In this document: one piece after another, positions 47,641-58,335 of the stretch
Layout of the letters: every line of letters begins with the position of its first letter
Position numbering within the stretch: position 1 is the stretch's first letter
DNA from: Macrobrachium rosenbergii
Lineage: Eukaryota > Arthropoda > Malacostraca > Decapoda > Palaemonidae
DNA length: 64,000 nucleotides
NCBI RefSeq assembly: GCF_040412425.1
Contig: NC_089742.1
Location: 74,934,625-74,998,624, forward strand
Direction of reading: 5' to 3'
Made by a program: the position numbers and the translations under genes
The notes under the pieces: model-generated
The model's database searches: none
What the model saw: the letters and a program-made list of their open reading frames with translations, nothing else
Told to the model about the DNA's origin: nothing

Positions 47641-49049
47641 AAAATAAAAATAGCTTACAAGAAAGTAAAATAAAAAACTTAAAAATAATGTACTTGGAGA
47701 TACGCTATAGCAGAAAACTTCAAAACTTTCCATTTGTTCTGTGGAGGGGGGGGCTCTAATTTCGAAACACCCGGTACATATATGGTATAGTAATTATTAG
47801 TGTCAGCTAATTCTGCAGGTTCAATGCAGATTGACTCATGATAATATCAGTATAAAGGGAAATTGAATTACAAACAAGGCTTAGCCTTCACTTTGGTATA
47901 TCATATACAGTAGCCTAGCCTACATTAGACTCTACTCTATTATCACATATTAACACCGTATTTTACAAACATCAAAATAATGAATGTGCATCTTTTCCAT
48001 GGATCTTTTCAAAAGTTATGCTTTACTACACTGTATCCAACTGTATATATTCTCATATTGCTTTTGCATTATAAACTGCGAAAGTAGCGATCAAATGTTT
48101 TGGTTTGGGAATGGATCACGAGGTGTTTATTTCACTGTATTTAACTCAGTTCAGAGTGCTTTTCTTGCTTCTAATTAGTGTAAATGAATCTCTAAATACT
48201 TTATTTATATGGGACAAGGATATTTTTCGTTATACGAAGTGTTTTCAAGTCGAAATATAACTTAAATATGTCTTGTTGTGAAATTAATTTAGCTATTTTT
48301 TTTTTGGTTAATAGATGACGTTGGCGGCTGGCCGTTTGGGGCCATGTTTGTTTTGTGTAAAATACTCAAGATTCTGTTCACTATTTTCTCTAGATTTCGT
48401 CATCATACTACGAGCTTTACATATTTATCTTTTATCTGCGTGAAAACAGCAGTAACGTGTTCTTTTATGCCCAGTAGTTTTGGTTAAAATACCTTCTCTC
48501 CAATTTTATTTACGGTCGAGTTTCATCCATGTTGCCATGCATGATAATTTACAGTCATTAGAAGCCTGAACATCGTTTTCTCAGCTTCAGCTACAACTTG
48601 CAGCTTAAATTTACTGTAGCTGTATATTTCCTTGCCAGTCTTTTCTCCAAAGCAGATAAGGGTATAATGTAAAAATATATCAGTCCTATTGTACTTAATG
48701 TTATTTTTAACATAACTACGGTAATTGTTTAACTGTACAGTGGTTGAAATACAAGCAAAACAGTTTTTATCCGATTCGGTTATAAGCAAAACAAGAGTTT
48801 CTCATTCGGTTGTTTATGGCTGTATGCATTTTCGCAAGAGTATAAGGTTACAAACAATACTTTTATCATTCTCTTACTTTTTTAACTAAAAGATGGAATA
48901 AAGAAATGGATGAAGAGAAGTTGGTCTCTCTTGCTGCCTGACTGCACGCTGTTGCCTGCGCTAAATTTAAAAAATTTTTAAAAAAATATTTTCTAAATAT
49001 TGTCGAATTATCTGTATTAATTTCTAACCCCATCGTAAACTATATATAT

Positions 49050-49852
49050 AATTATCATCAGACAAATTATATATATATATATAGCACCACCTGTATATAT
49101 AAATATATATATATTATATATATATATATTGATGCCTGACAAATCTGTTTTCTTCTCTATCATTTTCTCTGATCCTTGATAATTTCTAATCAAACACAAA
49201 AGTAAAAAAATTATCTATGGTAGGTTTTTCACTACTATCACTATCAGACCTATCCGATAGTTCCGGTCAACTACTATCATTGAAATTCCAAATAAAAGCC
49301 TCAGTACTGTGCTACTTCATCATCGAAAGAAAGCTTATGCCTATGTAGCATTTTGATGGTTACTGACAGTCTGGCCCTTGTCCCAAGTTTATTCTGTTAG
49401 CTGGAAATAAAATGTTGCCATTTGTCACTAGAATATAAACAAAAACTCCTTACAATGATGGGGTAACCACAAAATCTGTTATGATTCCCCTAACTAGAAC
49501 CAAAAGCATGATGACTGAGATCAGCCTCGCCCAGCGAAAGGATTAATGTAGACAAAATTTATTACCAGTGGAGATTGAATCAAATTCAAAACATCAGAAT
49601 AATTAATGTATCTACTGAAGTGAATAATGATGTATGGAAAAACCTTTTTATAAACTTGAAAATGTATGCAAAACCAAAATTGTTTTCTATATTCAAATAA
49701 ATTAAGCAATGGTTGAATAATAAACTGTACGAATTTGAAGGAATCCCTTCTTCCAAAAGCTCATTCTTAATTCACATTATAATGAAACTTATGCAGTCTG
49801 TGCATCCCTTAAACTAATGATGCAAGAATACAAAAATATTTATGGACAATAC
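49050..49852. other. SREK1 intron, low-complexity
   Basis: Contains short TA tracts (49057-49130), otherwise AT-rich sequence with no gene or recognised repeat, up to the SREK1 exon. Confidence 0.5.
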
Positions 49853-49991
49853 CTTTGACTCTTTCTTTTTTTCGTCTTTTTCCCTTTTATCTTTCTTTTT
49901 GTCTTTCCTATCTTTTTCCTTCTGCCTTTCTTTATCTCTATCTTTTTCCTTACGATCTCTGCTTCGGCTTCGGTCACGTCGTGAATCTTTC
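49853..49991 (-). CDS. SREK1: SREK1, internal exon (KE-rich charged segment)
   Basis: An acceptor TTCCAG precedes the exon on the - strand and a donor AAAG|GTATTG follows it. The first base completes a split codon from the upstream exon (AA+G, lysine), then 46 codons run to the end in phase 0. The peptide starts KDSRRDRSRSRDRKEKDRDK and continues as almost pure K/D/E/R, ending KKKESK. It is the transition from RS dipeptides to the lysine/glutamate-rich tract typical of SREK1. Such composition is disordered and low-complexity. The perfect phase match with neighbouring exons argues that it is a real exon. Confidence 0.87.
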
Positions 49992-50341
49992 CTGGAATAG
50001 ATAAAGTATGTACATGTTAGTAAAACTAGGCAAATCCTCACCAAAAGAAGCTGAACATAACAATGTTACCTAAAAATATTGTTTCAACTTCCACCCATTC
50101 AGGAAAGATTCTATCATATTACCATGATGAAAATATTTTTTTATTAGAAAATTTACTTTCCTAAAAATACAGAAGTAACTACTACATTCACTATATAACT
50201 TTAAAAATTCAATGACAAGCCTCAGCATAATATGCTTCAAAATTACCCACCATATAGATTCATGGCTTTACATATACCGAACCATTCACAGCAGCCTTGC
50301 ATGCTCTCCTTCAATTCCTGAATTTAGTCATTCCTTGACAC

Positions 50342-50359
50342 TGACACACACACACACAA

Positions 50360-50457
<98 letters not shown>

Positions 50458-50458
50458 C
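50342..50458. repeat. (CA)n-(TA)n-(TG)n microsatellite
   Basis: CA block, about 40 TA units, then TG block, so the whole tract is self-complementary. Confidence 0.96.
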
Positions 50459-50535
50459 TAATACCTTTGTTATTCCTTTCTAACAGTCCATTACTTGAAT
50501 GTATTACAAATTTCTTGAATTGTTGAATTCTAACC

Positions 50536-50792
50536 CATCATCTGAGATTATCAGCTGTGAGCAGAATACTGGCAGAATACCTTGTCAAAGAGACCAACAA
50601 CACCATCATCTGAGATTATCAGCTGTGAGCAGAATATCTTGTCAAAGAGACCAACAACACCATCATCTGAGATTATCAGCTGTGAGCAGAATACCTTGTC
50701 AGAGAGACCAACAACACCATCATCTGAGATTATCAGCTGTGAGCAGAATACTGGCAGAATACCTTGTCAAAAAGACCAACAACACAGTCTCT
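50536..50792. repeat. Minisatellite, 57/68-bp unit, four copies
   Basis: CATCATCTGAGATTATCAGC begins units at 50536, 50604, 50661 and 50718. Units are 57 bp, or 68 bp where an 11-bp CTGGCAGAATA is included (first and last). They are nearly identical, so the array is recent. It lies in the 10-kb SREK1 intron. Confidence 0.95.
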
Positions 50793-50799
50793 AGCACTC

Positions 50800-52600
50800 T
50801 TACCAGCTAATGGTACCAACTCAGTGCACTGTATCTGATAAGTGCATCAATAAATACCAGTATGTTTTTATTTCCCCTACCTGTGATGTGTAGAGTGGTG
50901 ATTAAATTTTTGCTACTCTCTCAAATGGATTCTGTGGGATACAATATTTTCCCAAAGGTACCATATCTGCTCTTCCCTTCTATTGCAAATATTGTAACTT
51001 TGTATGTATCTATTGACATCCTTATAGAGCCCTTTCCAGTGGAAATGTTCCTTAATCTGTCTGTTTCATCTCAACCTGGGTGAGCTCTTACCAGATTAAC
51101 ATGCAAGAGTTTAATAACTCTGCTTTGTAAAGGTTTTGGCACAATCTTGTCTACTATTTTTTTAAATGTTTGAAAATGATCATTACTGAGTTAGCCAACA
51201 CAATACTCTATTCATAATTCTTAATTCATCCAGCAGGCATCCAATCTTCCTTTTTAACCCTGGAACACAAACACTGGGTGGAATTCTCCCAACAAGCATT
51301 AGGTGATCACATGACTCATACATTTGGTAATGCTGCTCCAGTCTGTCATTTTCATTAGCTGCAGTGCTTCATGAGACTTGGTGATAGGTGGGAATATCGT
51401 CTTGCTAACCCCATGGAATTTTCCTATAACAGTAATTTTTATGCATTTCAAGTGGATTTCTTCCGACTTTGTGTTCCACGGTGACTAACTCTGGGCGGAA
51501 ATCTCCCAACCTTTGTGTTACCGTATCAATTTGTGAACCCATATGTACATGTCTATTTCCTCTTCAGGCAATATTTAGTGATTATTTATAAACTATTGTG
51601 AACAATAATAAACAACTATGGCCAATCCTACTAATTTCTTTACTGACAATGAACTAATTGACAGGTATGCCAAGTCAAAGTGCCCTCCTCACCCGCACCC
51701 TGTCTATGGTGACTTCATGTGAAGGTAAGATACTGTATACCAAGCAGTAGAGTGATGTGTGTGTGTAATCTTTCGCATCATTAGCACCAAATTAGCCTTG
51801 GTAAAATTGTATAAACAAATATGGCCCCAAAATATATAATCATAATTTAGGTTTTTTTATTATAATAAAGGACCTCATTCAAACTTTGAATGAGGTCCTT
51901 TAGTAATTCTACTAATGCACAGAACAATTGTGTATGTGATAAAGTTAATATATATATATATATATATATGCATATACTTCTTTTAACTAAAAAAAATACC
52001 CTTTTTTACATGTCTCCCAGTGGCAGTAGAGGGCTGGAAGGCAGACAAGGCAGGCTCCTACAATCTCTACACCAGCATAAAAAAGGAGACATGCTTTGTG
52101 CCAGTATTTCTTTTTTTATGAATATTTGGGTCATGTTCCAAAATTGTCATTTTTTTTTTTTAATAAAGAGAGGTATTAATTTAAAGTGCAAATTTTGTTT
52201 ATTGTGTTTCAATTAAAGAAGAGTTATTTTTTCACTGTATGTTTGGTAATAAAAAAATTGCAGGGAGGCATTTTATTTATATTTTCCAAAACGGGTGAAA
52301 ATTCTTCCCGGGTTTGTGTTCGTGTTACACGAATCATAGGTTTTGTGTCCAGGGTTAAGACCTTTTCTAGCTGAGGTACTAGTGGTATCTCATTCCACAT
52401 ATTTTATTATTTCTTTCAAGTCTTCATCTTGTCTTTGTTCCCTCGCAAAATGTGCCCTTGATACTTCTGTACATTGCATCACAAATATCCCATTCATGGC
52501 TTCACTAAACTGTGATTCTTTGTTAATCAGGCTTATGCTATCATCTTAAGGAACATATCTTGATATTGCATCTGCACTCTTACTTGCCCTACCCTGTACA
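50800..52600. other. SREK1 intron, no gene seen
   Basis: Non-coding apart from the palindrome at 51866 and a short TA run near 51950. Nothing protein-like is convincing. Confidence 0.45.
51866..51902. other. Perfect inverted repeat, 18-bp arms, 1-base loop
   Basis: TAAAGGACCTCATTCAAA is followed by one C and then its exact inverse complement. It has no flanking transposon signature. It could form a DNA cruciform or an RNA hairpin on either strand, or be a fold-back sequencing or assembly artefact. Confidence 0.9.
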
Positions 52601-52608
52601 TACTTATT

Positions 52609-53650
52609 CTATTTCATAATCTTGTATAGAATAGTAGGGTTTGATAAACCCTCCTTCAATACCTCAAAGGCTTCTTGTTGCCCTGCCTTCCATTTAAATT
52701 CCACATCCTCCTTTAAGAAATCCACTACTGAAGCAGATATGGTTGCAAAGTTTTTGAAGTACTTACAATAGAAACCTGCTAGTCCTATACATGATTTCAC
52801 ATCCTTCTTATACTGAGGCCTGGAATACTCCTTAATGGCCTTCACCTTTAAATGGTTTACTTCAACACCTTTCATTAAAGGTGTGATCTTGGTATTCAAT
52901 TCTTAGTCCTTAAGAAAGGACATTGCTTTAATTTTAACTTAAAATTTGCTTTTACCTGAAAATCTGCTTTCCTAAGTCTTTTCAAGACTTTTCTGACAAG
53001 TCTTATATGTTCCTTAATAGTGCCGGTAGTTATTAAGTCATCAATGTAACAGTGGATGCCTCCCCCTAGTAACCCCTCCAATGCGATGTCCATTAATTGG
53101 ACAAAAGATGCTGGGCTAGATTTAAGACCAAACAGTATTTTTACATATTGTATCTACCATTACTTGTGGAAAAAGCAGTTAACTCTTTACTTTCTTCTCT
53201 AAAAGAATCTGTAAGAGTCCCTGGAGTACATCTATTGTGGTAAAGTATCGTTAGGATCCTATGGATGTGATGAGATCTTTCATAGATGCACTGGATAAGG
53301 ATCTGTTACTGTGATCTTATTTAATTTCCTAAAATCCACCACAACTATGTAAGACTTATCCTTCTTAGGCACCAACAAAAGAGGGAAAGGCCAAGGTGAT
53401 TTAGAAGGTTCAATTATACCTTCACTTTTAATTTTCTGCACTTCCCTTTCAATAACCTCCTTTGAGAGTGAGCCAGTCTTATAAGCAGGAATATAAATGG
53501 GTCTGGTGTTAGGCGGTATATCAATCGGATGTGAAATTACGTCTGTATTTCCTAAAGTATCACCATCTATAACAACTATATCTCTGTATTCACTCAATAG
53601 TTCTATAAGTTCTTCTCTGGATACAGTACTTATCTTCTACCTCTTTCAGA
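52609..53650 (-). pseudogene. Gypsy C reverse transcriptase
   Basis: The first frame (53597-53280) has SEYRDIVVIDGDTLGNTD, HPIDIPPNTRPIYIPAYK, GIIEPSKSPWPFPLLLVPKK and DFRKLNKITVTDPYP, the canonical Ty3/Gypsy RT start. The middle frame (53093-52896) contains GIHCYIDDLITTG with an intact YIDD catalytic pair and VLKRLRKADFQVK. The last frame (52899-52609) has IGLAGFYCKYFKNFATIS and a WKAGQQEAFEVLKEGL connection motif. Breaks between the three frames remove the palm's first catalytic region. Confidence 0.85.
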
Positions 53651-53714
53651 TAGTCATATAGTCTGAATTTACTTGTGCCTGATTCTTCAGCTGAAATTTC
53701 ACGTTCTCCATTAA

Positions 53715-54454
53715 CCCTTAATGGACGAATCCCCTCTGAGAAGGATTAATATTGCACGCCATATGATTTGTCTGTATCAAGCGGGAAAGAGTTTCAAATA
53801 CTTCAATGGCCCATAAATGAATTGTGGCAACTAAAGAATTCAGCTCAGCTCGATCGTGGGTGTCTTGGGAACTTCAGTATTGTTCTTGACTTGGAGGGGG
53901 AATGTCTTGCTCCTCTCTCTGCCATGACATCTTTTTATTTATTTGCTCATAAATATAACCTGGATTACTATTGGTTATAGTTCTTATCTTTTATGATATG
54001 ATGTTAGTTATAGTGGTAATTTTGCAAAGAAATATTAGAAAAAACATGTATAAAACCAAAAACAGTTACTGCATTTCTTGATCTCAGTAAATTTACGCAA
54101 ATATTTTACAACAAATATGCTCAGAATTTGTTACTGATTTTAGTTCTTATCTGTTATGATGTTGTGCGAGTTATAATTACAATTTTACAAAATAAAATAA
54201 AATAAATTATTAGAAAAACATGTATAACTTGGTAAAATTTATGAGTGTTTTGTAAAAGAGGCCCCACACAGGGTTGTAAATAGTCACTTTCAACTTCCTG
54301 TGGAAGTTAGGGAAATTTTTTAGAAATTTTTTTCTTATACCATGTGTATTTGCATATCTTCCTCTTTCCATTGACATGTTTTTTCTTAAATTGGCCAACC
54401 TTAAAGCTTGCCCGGTCTAGGGGTGTGCATTATGTATAATTAGCCCGTTAAGGG
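53715..54454. mobile_element. piggyBac-type MITE (TTAA target), copy 1
   Basis: Flanked by TTAA at 53711-53714 and 54455-54458. The ends are CCCTTAATGGACGAAT and, inverted, CCCTTAACGGGCTAAT: 13 of 16 match. TTAA duplication with CCCT-starting inverted ends is the hallmark of piggyBac-superfamily elements. The 740-bp interior has no transposase. It aligns end to end with the element at 61773. It sits inside Gypsy relic C, just upstream of its RT. Confidence 0.88.
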
Positions 54455-55399
54455 TTAATCTGCGCTAGAGGCTTACTTAGGGTTTCCTCCTTCACGACTT
54501 GAATAGATATGGCTTGAGTTTCAGCCAGTCCTACCACTGTTCCTTCTGTCATGGTTATCTTACCCCCTCTATTATTTGATTTTTCTATCACTATTTTATT
54601 TTTTAACTTTGTACTGGCACTGTTCCTGGAAGTGTTATTAATTCCTTCCCTTTGAATATAGGATTCACACTACATTCTACCCAATTACTTCCTCCTGATT
54701 TGAGTTTCAGATCCCTTCTCAGTTTCAAATATGTTTCCTAATTAGACTCTAAATATGTGGTAATTTCCCGGACTCTCGTATGGACCAACTGATAATCCTC
54801 TCCTGATTCTTTTCTCTTCAGGATGCCTTTAATACTGGTTGCCATAGGGTCTTATTCACTCTAATTATTCTACAGATGGGAATTCTGGAATCACACAACC
54901 CTTTCTTAAATAAGTTGTTCTTTTGGAGAGTCAATGGTGATCCCATCTCAAGTCACAGTTGAATAACCAATCCATAAATGAGCAAACACATTTACTCCTT
55001 CCTTAAGATTTCTCCCATTTGAAGCAGAAAACCAATTTGTCCCAGCATTCTTTTATCATTCCCATGAATATCTGTCATTCTACGGGCTGTCACAGGCTTT
55101 ACATTTATGTGAAAGAAATACTCCTTGTATACTTTACTTATCATTAGCTGTCTGGTCTTGATTGTATACCAGGTTCATTGCAGCTCTTGTGTTCGTATTC
55201 TTGTTTCTTTGGGGTTGGGGAGACTGATTGCAATTTCTCTCTGCTTTGTGATGATCTGTGTCTCTTTCTAGCCTTGCAGTCCCAGCCACTGTGTCTCATT
55301 TTTCTATGATAGATAAGTACAGCATGTTGAACCACGGCAATGACTCACAGTGTCCGTACTTCTGGCATTTAAAGCAAATAACACAAGTATATTTTCCCT

Positions 55400-57070
55400 G
55401 CTGAGATGCACTGGCATCTCTATGCTGACTCCTGGCTAATGTCCTGGATCAGGCTTGTCTACTTCCCTTCAGTGGCCTGGGAATGGTGGAGTAAAGTACA
55501 ATTTTGGTATTCTCTGTCTACAGCTATAGAAATGGATAGCTTGTTGTCTATTACTTCCCAAAAGGATGAGGTGAAACCAATGACTGTCTGCTAAAGAGGA
55601 AGACTGAAGGAACCAGCTGAGATAATAGCTACTCTCCTGTGTGAACTTGAGGTTGCTAATGACATGAGCCAGTTCACATATCACATCCAAAAATGCCTTG
55701 CTAAGGAAGCAAAAACCCTTCGGACTTATCAAAGGATCCCTGGCCCAAGGAAGAAGTCCACCAAACTCCATTAAAGGGTATAGCTTCGATGGCATTAGCC
55801 AAGTTTCATAAAGTATTCTCAGCCTCTTGAATCAAGAAATGCCCCTTAGCAGACACAATTGCACCTCTCTAGGCTGGAAAACATGGACAAAAAAAGCTGG
55901 ATCGAGAGAAAAGGGGGGGAAAAATCCCTCTTGATACCCCATAAGTTTTCCTAGCTGACAGCAAGGGAGACCAGAGAGAGGGCTTCAAAAAAAGAGATTC
56001 TCTTTGCCCAAGCATTTGCCACTCGGTCAAGTCTCCCATGTATAGAAACTGATAGCTTAAAGGAAGAACTGCATTTATCTAAGCAAAACTGAACCAATTC
56101 CTTAAAACTGAGGGGATAGCCTAAATACTCCCCTTCCTGAATATAAGGCAAACATGAATGTTGTCAGGAAGAGCCAGGTCTATAAGTGTCCTCTTCAACA
56201 GGGACAAAAGTAGCCCTAGAACCAGATGTTCATACAAGACCAAATTCTAAAGTTCTCATAATCCATCTGGCAGAAACTTGAAAGTCGGAAGCTCTCTCAC
56301 TGTGTGGACTCACTGATGACTTGCACTTATCTGTAACTATTCAGGATTTGTACAAGCATCTCATCAATTGGGAAGCTGGTAAAGAAGTGCTCAACTTCCA
56401 GTGAAAAGATGATACCTGTGCAAGAGCCTTGATTTTTTCATAAGAAGTTGGTAGATGACTGGAAACAGTACCTGATGGGGATCTATGGAGTGAGATCATT
56501 AAGTCTCTTGGCAATGTTACCAGTTGGGGCTGGCATCTGGCCTATAATAGGTTTTGGAGGCTTGTATATATTTACTGTCATAAATATTTCCTGGGTTAAA
56601 GTCACTCTGGGTAAGGGGGAGTTTGGGAACATTTCTTGAAGCATGGCTCTTCTCCATGATTCTATTGTTACCTCTTTGGACATCCATGACGAGGTTCTTG
56701 GTAATTTTTTAAAATTTTGATTCATCAGCCAGGATTTACTCCAATTGATGATGATATTCAGTGGTGTGGGTGGGTACCAATGCAGCTGCTTTGTCTGCTC
56801 TTCCAAAAGTGAATCCCTGGTTTCTCATCAAGTTCATGATGGTGTCTTTCAGCTCTAGTGAGGATGGAGCTTCTGTATGGGACAATGCAGTCAGTACGGG
56901 CTGGAGGGGAATGCAAATTGCTCAACCTGACCCTACATTGGTCCTTGAGGGACTGGACAGTCAGGGTGGGCTTTAACTTTCTGGAACTTGTTACATGGGT
57001 TTGGCTTTTTAATAACACAAATGGTTATGGAGGTCCTCTTTCTCAGGTGACAGTTTATACCCAGTGAGGC
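55400..57070 (-). pseudogene. Penelope-like element reverse transcriptase relic
   Basis: On the - strand near 56600-56500 is KPPKPIIGQMPAPTGNIAKR followed by LNDLTPxIPIRYCFQSSTNF, matching the RPI-SQI-TPTY-LAKRLN block of Penelope-like RTs. Then GIIFSLEVEHFFTSFPIDEM near 56420 corresponds to the catalytic D motif (DVESLFTNVP), with D replaced by E. An upstream segment (56980-56760) gives HHHELDEKPGIHFWKSRQSS, fitting the region before RT. Downstream (56151-55951, 55795-55469) are frames of uncertain alignment, such as SFKELVQFCLDKCSSSF. The GIY-YIG domain was not found. Confidence 0.65.
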
Positions 57071-57079
57071 TGAGATATT

Positions 57080-57900
57080 AATTTTTTTTGTAAGATCTTC
57101 ACTCTTCCACCATTAAACCTCTCAAACTTCTTAAGGATGACACTTTTCTCCCTCTGGTAGTTGTCCTCTTACTGACAGTGAAGGGATCATCAGTTCTTTG
57201 GCAAGGATTCTCTGGGAAATGGTCTGCCTTTGTATGTGCACATTATCCTATACTTATTTTCCCAAGTTTGATGTACCACAGATTTTAGGCCAACACTGAA
57301 GAAGTTTGTGGAATAAAGTTTGATCTTGTGATTTGTTTTTTAATACCAACAATTCAGTTAGCAATAGCCTATCTTTTTGATGAACCAAAGCCTACGAGAG
57401 ATTTGTGAATACTGCTATCGAGTCAAGTGTTAAGTGTTCTGCCAAATGAAGTCAGCAATTTATTGCATCAAGGATTTGAAAATACACAATGTTAAAGATA
57501 AATGTAATGTTATCATTGCCATGTTAAACTGGAAGAGAGTGAATTACTGTCGAGTGAAGTCTTGATTGAAAGAGGAAATTGTATTATTATTTTTTTTACT
57601 TGCAACTGTAAAGGTTATAGGTTAAGTATAGTATTTAGTTTTAGTACATTTATGTAAATGTTTGTGAAGTGTATAAGCATTTAAATAATTGAGAATTAAA
57701 AGGAAAAGTGTGAAGTGCGTTGGTCTCTTCTTGCCCTTAGAGTCCAAGAATAAGCTAACCCAACAAAACCTATTACATTTTCACAAAGTAATATTCTGCT
57801 TATCTCTATTTCTAATGTACAGTAGTAAGGTTTGGAAATTAGAGTTTAGTGCTGCCTAAGCTCCCTAGCTTGGCTTTGGGTGACTTGTCTTCCATTATCT
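57080..57900. other. SREK1 intron, no gene seen
   Basis: AT-rich sequence without recognised repeats. A poly-T run occurs near 57585. It may contain the eroded 5' part of the Penelope-like element. Confidence 0.4.
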
Positions 57901-57904
57901 AGTA

Positions 57905-58208
57905 GGCAGTCCTTGGTTAATGGCGGGGGTTGTTCTTGGTCGAGCCCTGCAAATCACTGATAACCGGAACATCACAATAATTATGGTAATAAATGGCGTT
58001 TATGATGCCATGAGCGCCGATAAACTCCTTACTGACACTGAAAAACTGCGTACTGACGCCAATAAACCGCTTACTGACACCGATAAACCACTTACTAGCG
58101 CTGAAAATTGCTTACCAGCACCGAAAATCTGGTTAATGATGTCGATGGCCAAACGTCGTAAAACCAAAACAGTGTTAACCGATGCTACCAATAAGTGGGG
58201 ACCGCCTG
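57905..58208. mobile_element. MITE, CAGGCAGTCC family, copy C, with 21-bp internal repeats
   Basis: Bounded by GGCAGTCCTTGGTTAATGGC and the inverse GTGGGGACCGCCTG with TA flanks. The interior carries about five ~21-bp repeats of the type GATAAACCGCTTACTGACAC (58018-58130). These keep a frame open by chance (DKPLTDT-like peptide), which is not a gene. Confidence 0.85.
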
Positions 58209-58335
58209 TATTATCAATATTCTAACCTACTACTATTTACAGACTTCACTATACCAGCAATCATTTATCTTATCAGCTAAGGACAAGTTACTGACACAAA
58301 CCAATATTTTTCAAGAAGTACACATACAAATTATA

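Larger units (their letters stand above)
46350..47774 (-). mobile_element. Tc1/mariner-type transposon
   Basis: The left end is CACAGGGTGTTTCAAAATTA and the right end, inverted, is CCGGGTGTTTCGAAATTAGA. The shared core is GGGTGTTTC-AAATTAGAG. TA flanks both sides (46348-46349 and 47775-47776). At 1.4 kb it is typical of a mariner-like element that has gained a SINE fragment. The transposase is on the - strand. Confidence 0.88.
46199..49040. mobile_element. Inverted-end element containing a nested mariner
   Basis: The left side has TTACGATGGGGTTAG at 46214-46228 and the right side its exact inverse, CTAACCCCATCGTAA, at 49024-49038. Related internal text (TAGCCTAGCCTACA-TA) occurs on both sides of the mariner, at 46318 and 47910, as expected if one element was split. 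No transposase of its own is seen. The outer ends (CAGGTACTGCCC on the left) fade into TA repeats. Confidence 0.55.
52609..55400 (-). mobile_element. Ty3/Gypsy retrotransposon relic C, split by a MITE
   Basis: Reads on the - strand. A gag-type knuckle, CYLLCFKCQKYGHC, lies near 55385-55340, followed by a basic RHRSSQSREK region. A degenerate protease/linker stretch runs to 54460. After the inserted MITE (53715-54454) RT follows from 53597 to about 52610. RNase H and integrase are not visible below 52600, so the element is truncated at its 3' side. Confidence 0.75.

Noticed and set aside
57920..58225. 101-aa frame with DKPLTDT repeats
   Set aside because: It lies entirely within a MITE with 21-bp repeats and has no independent support.
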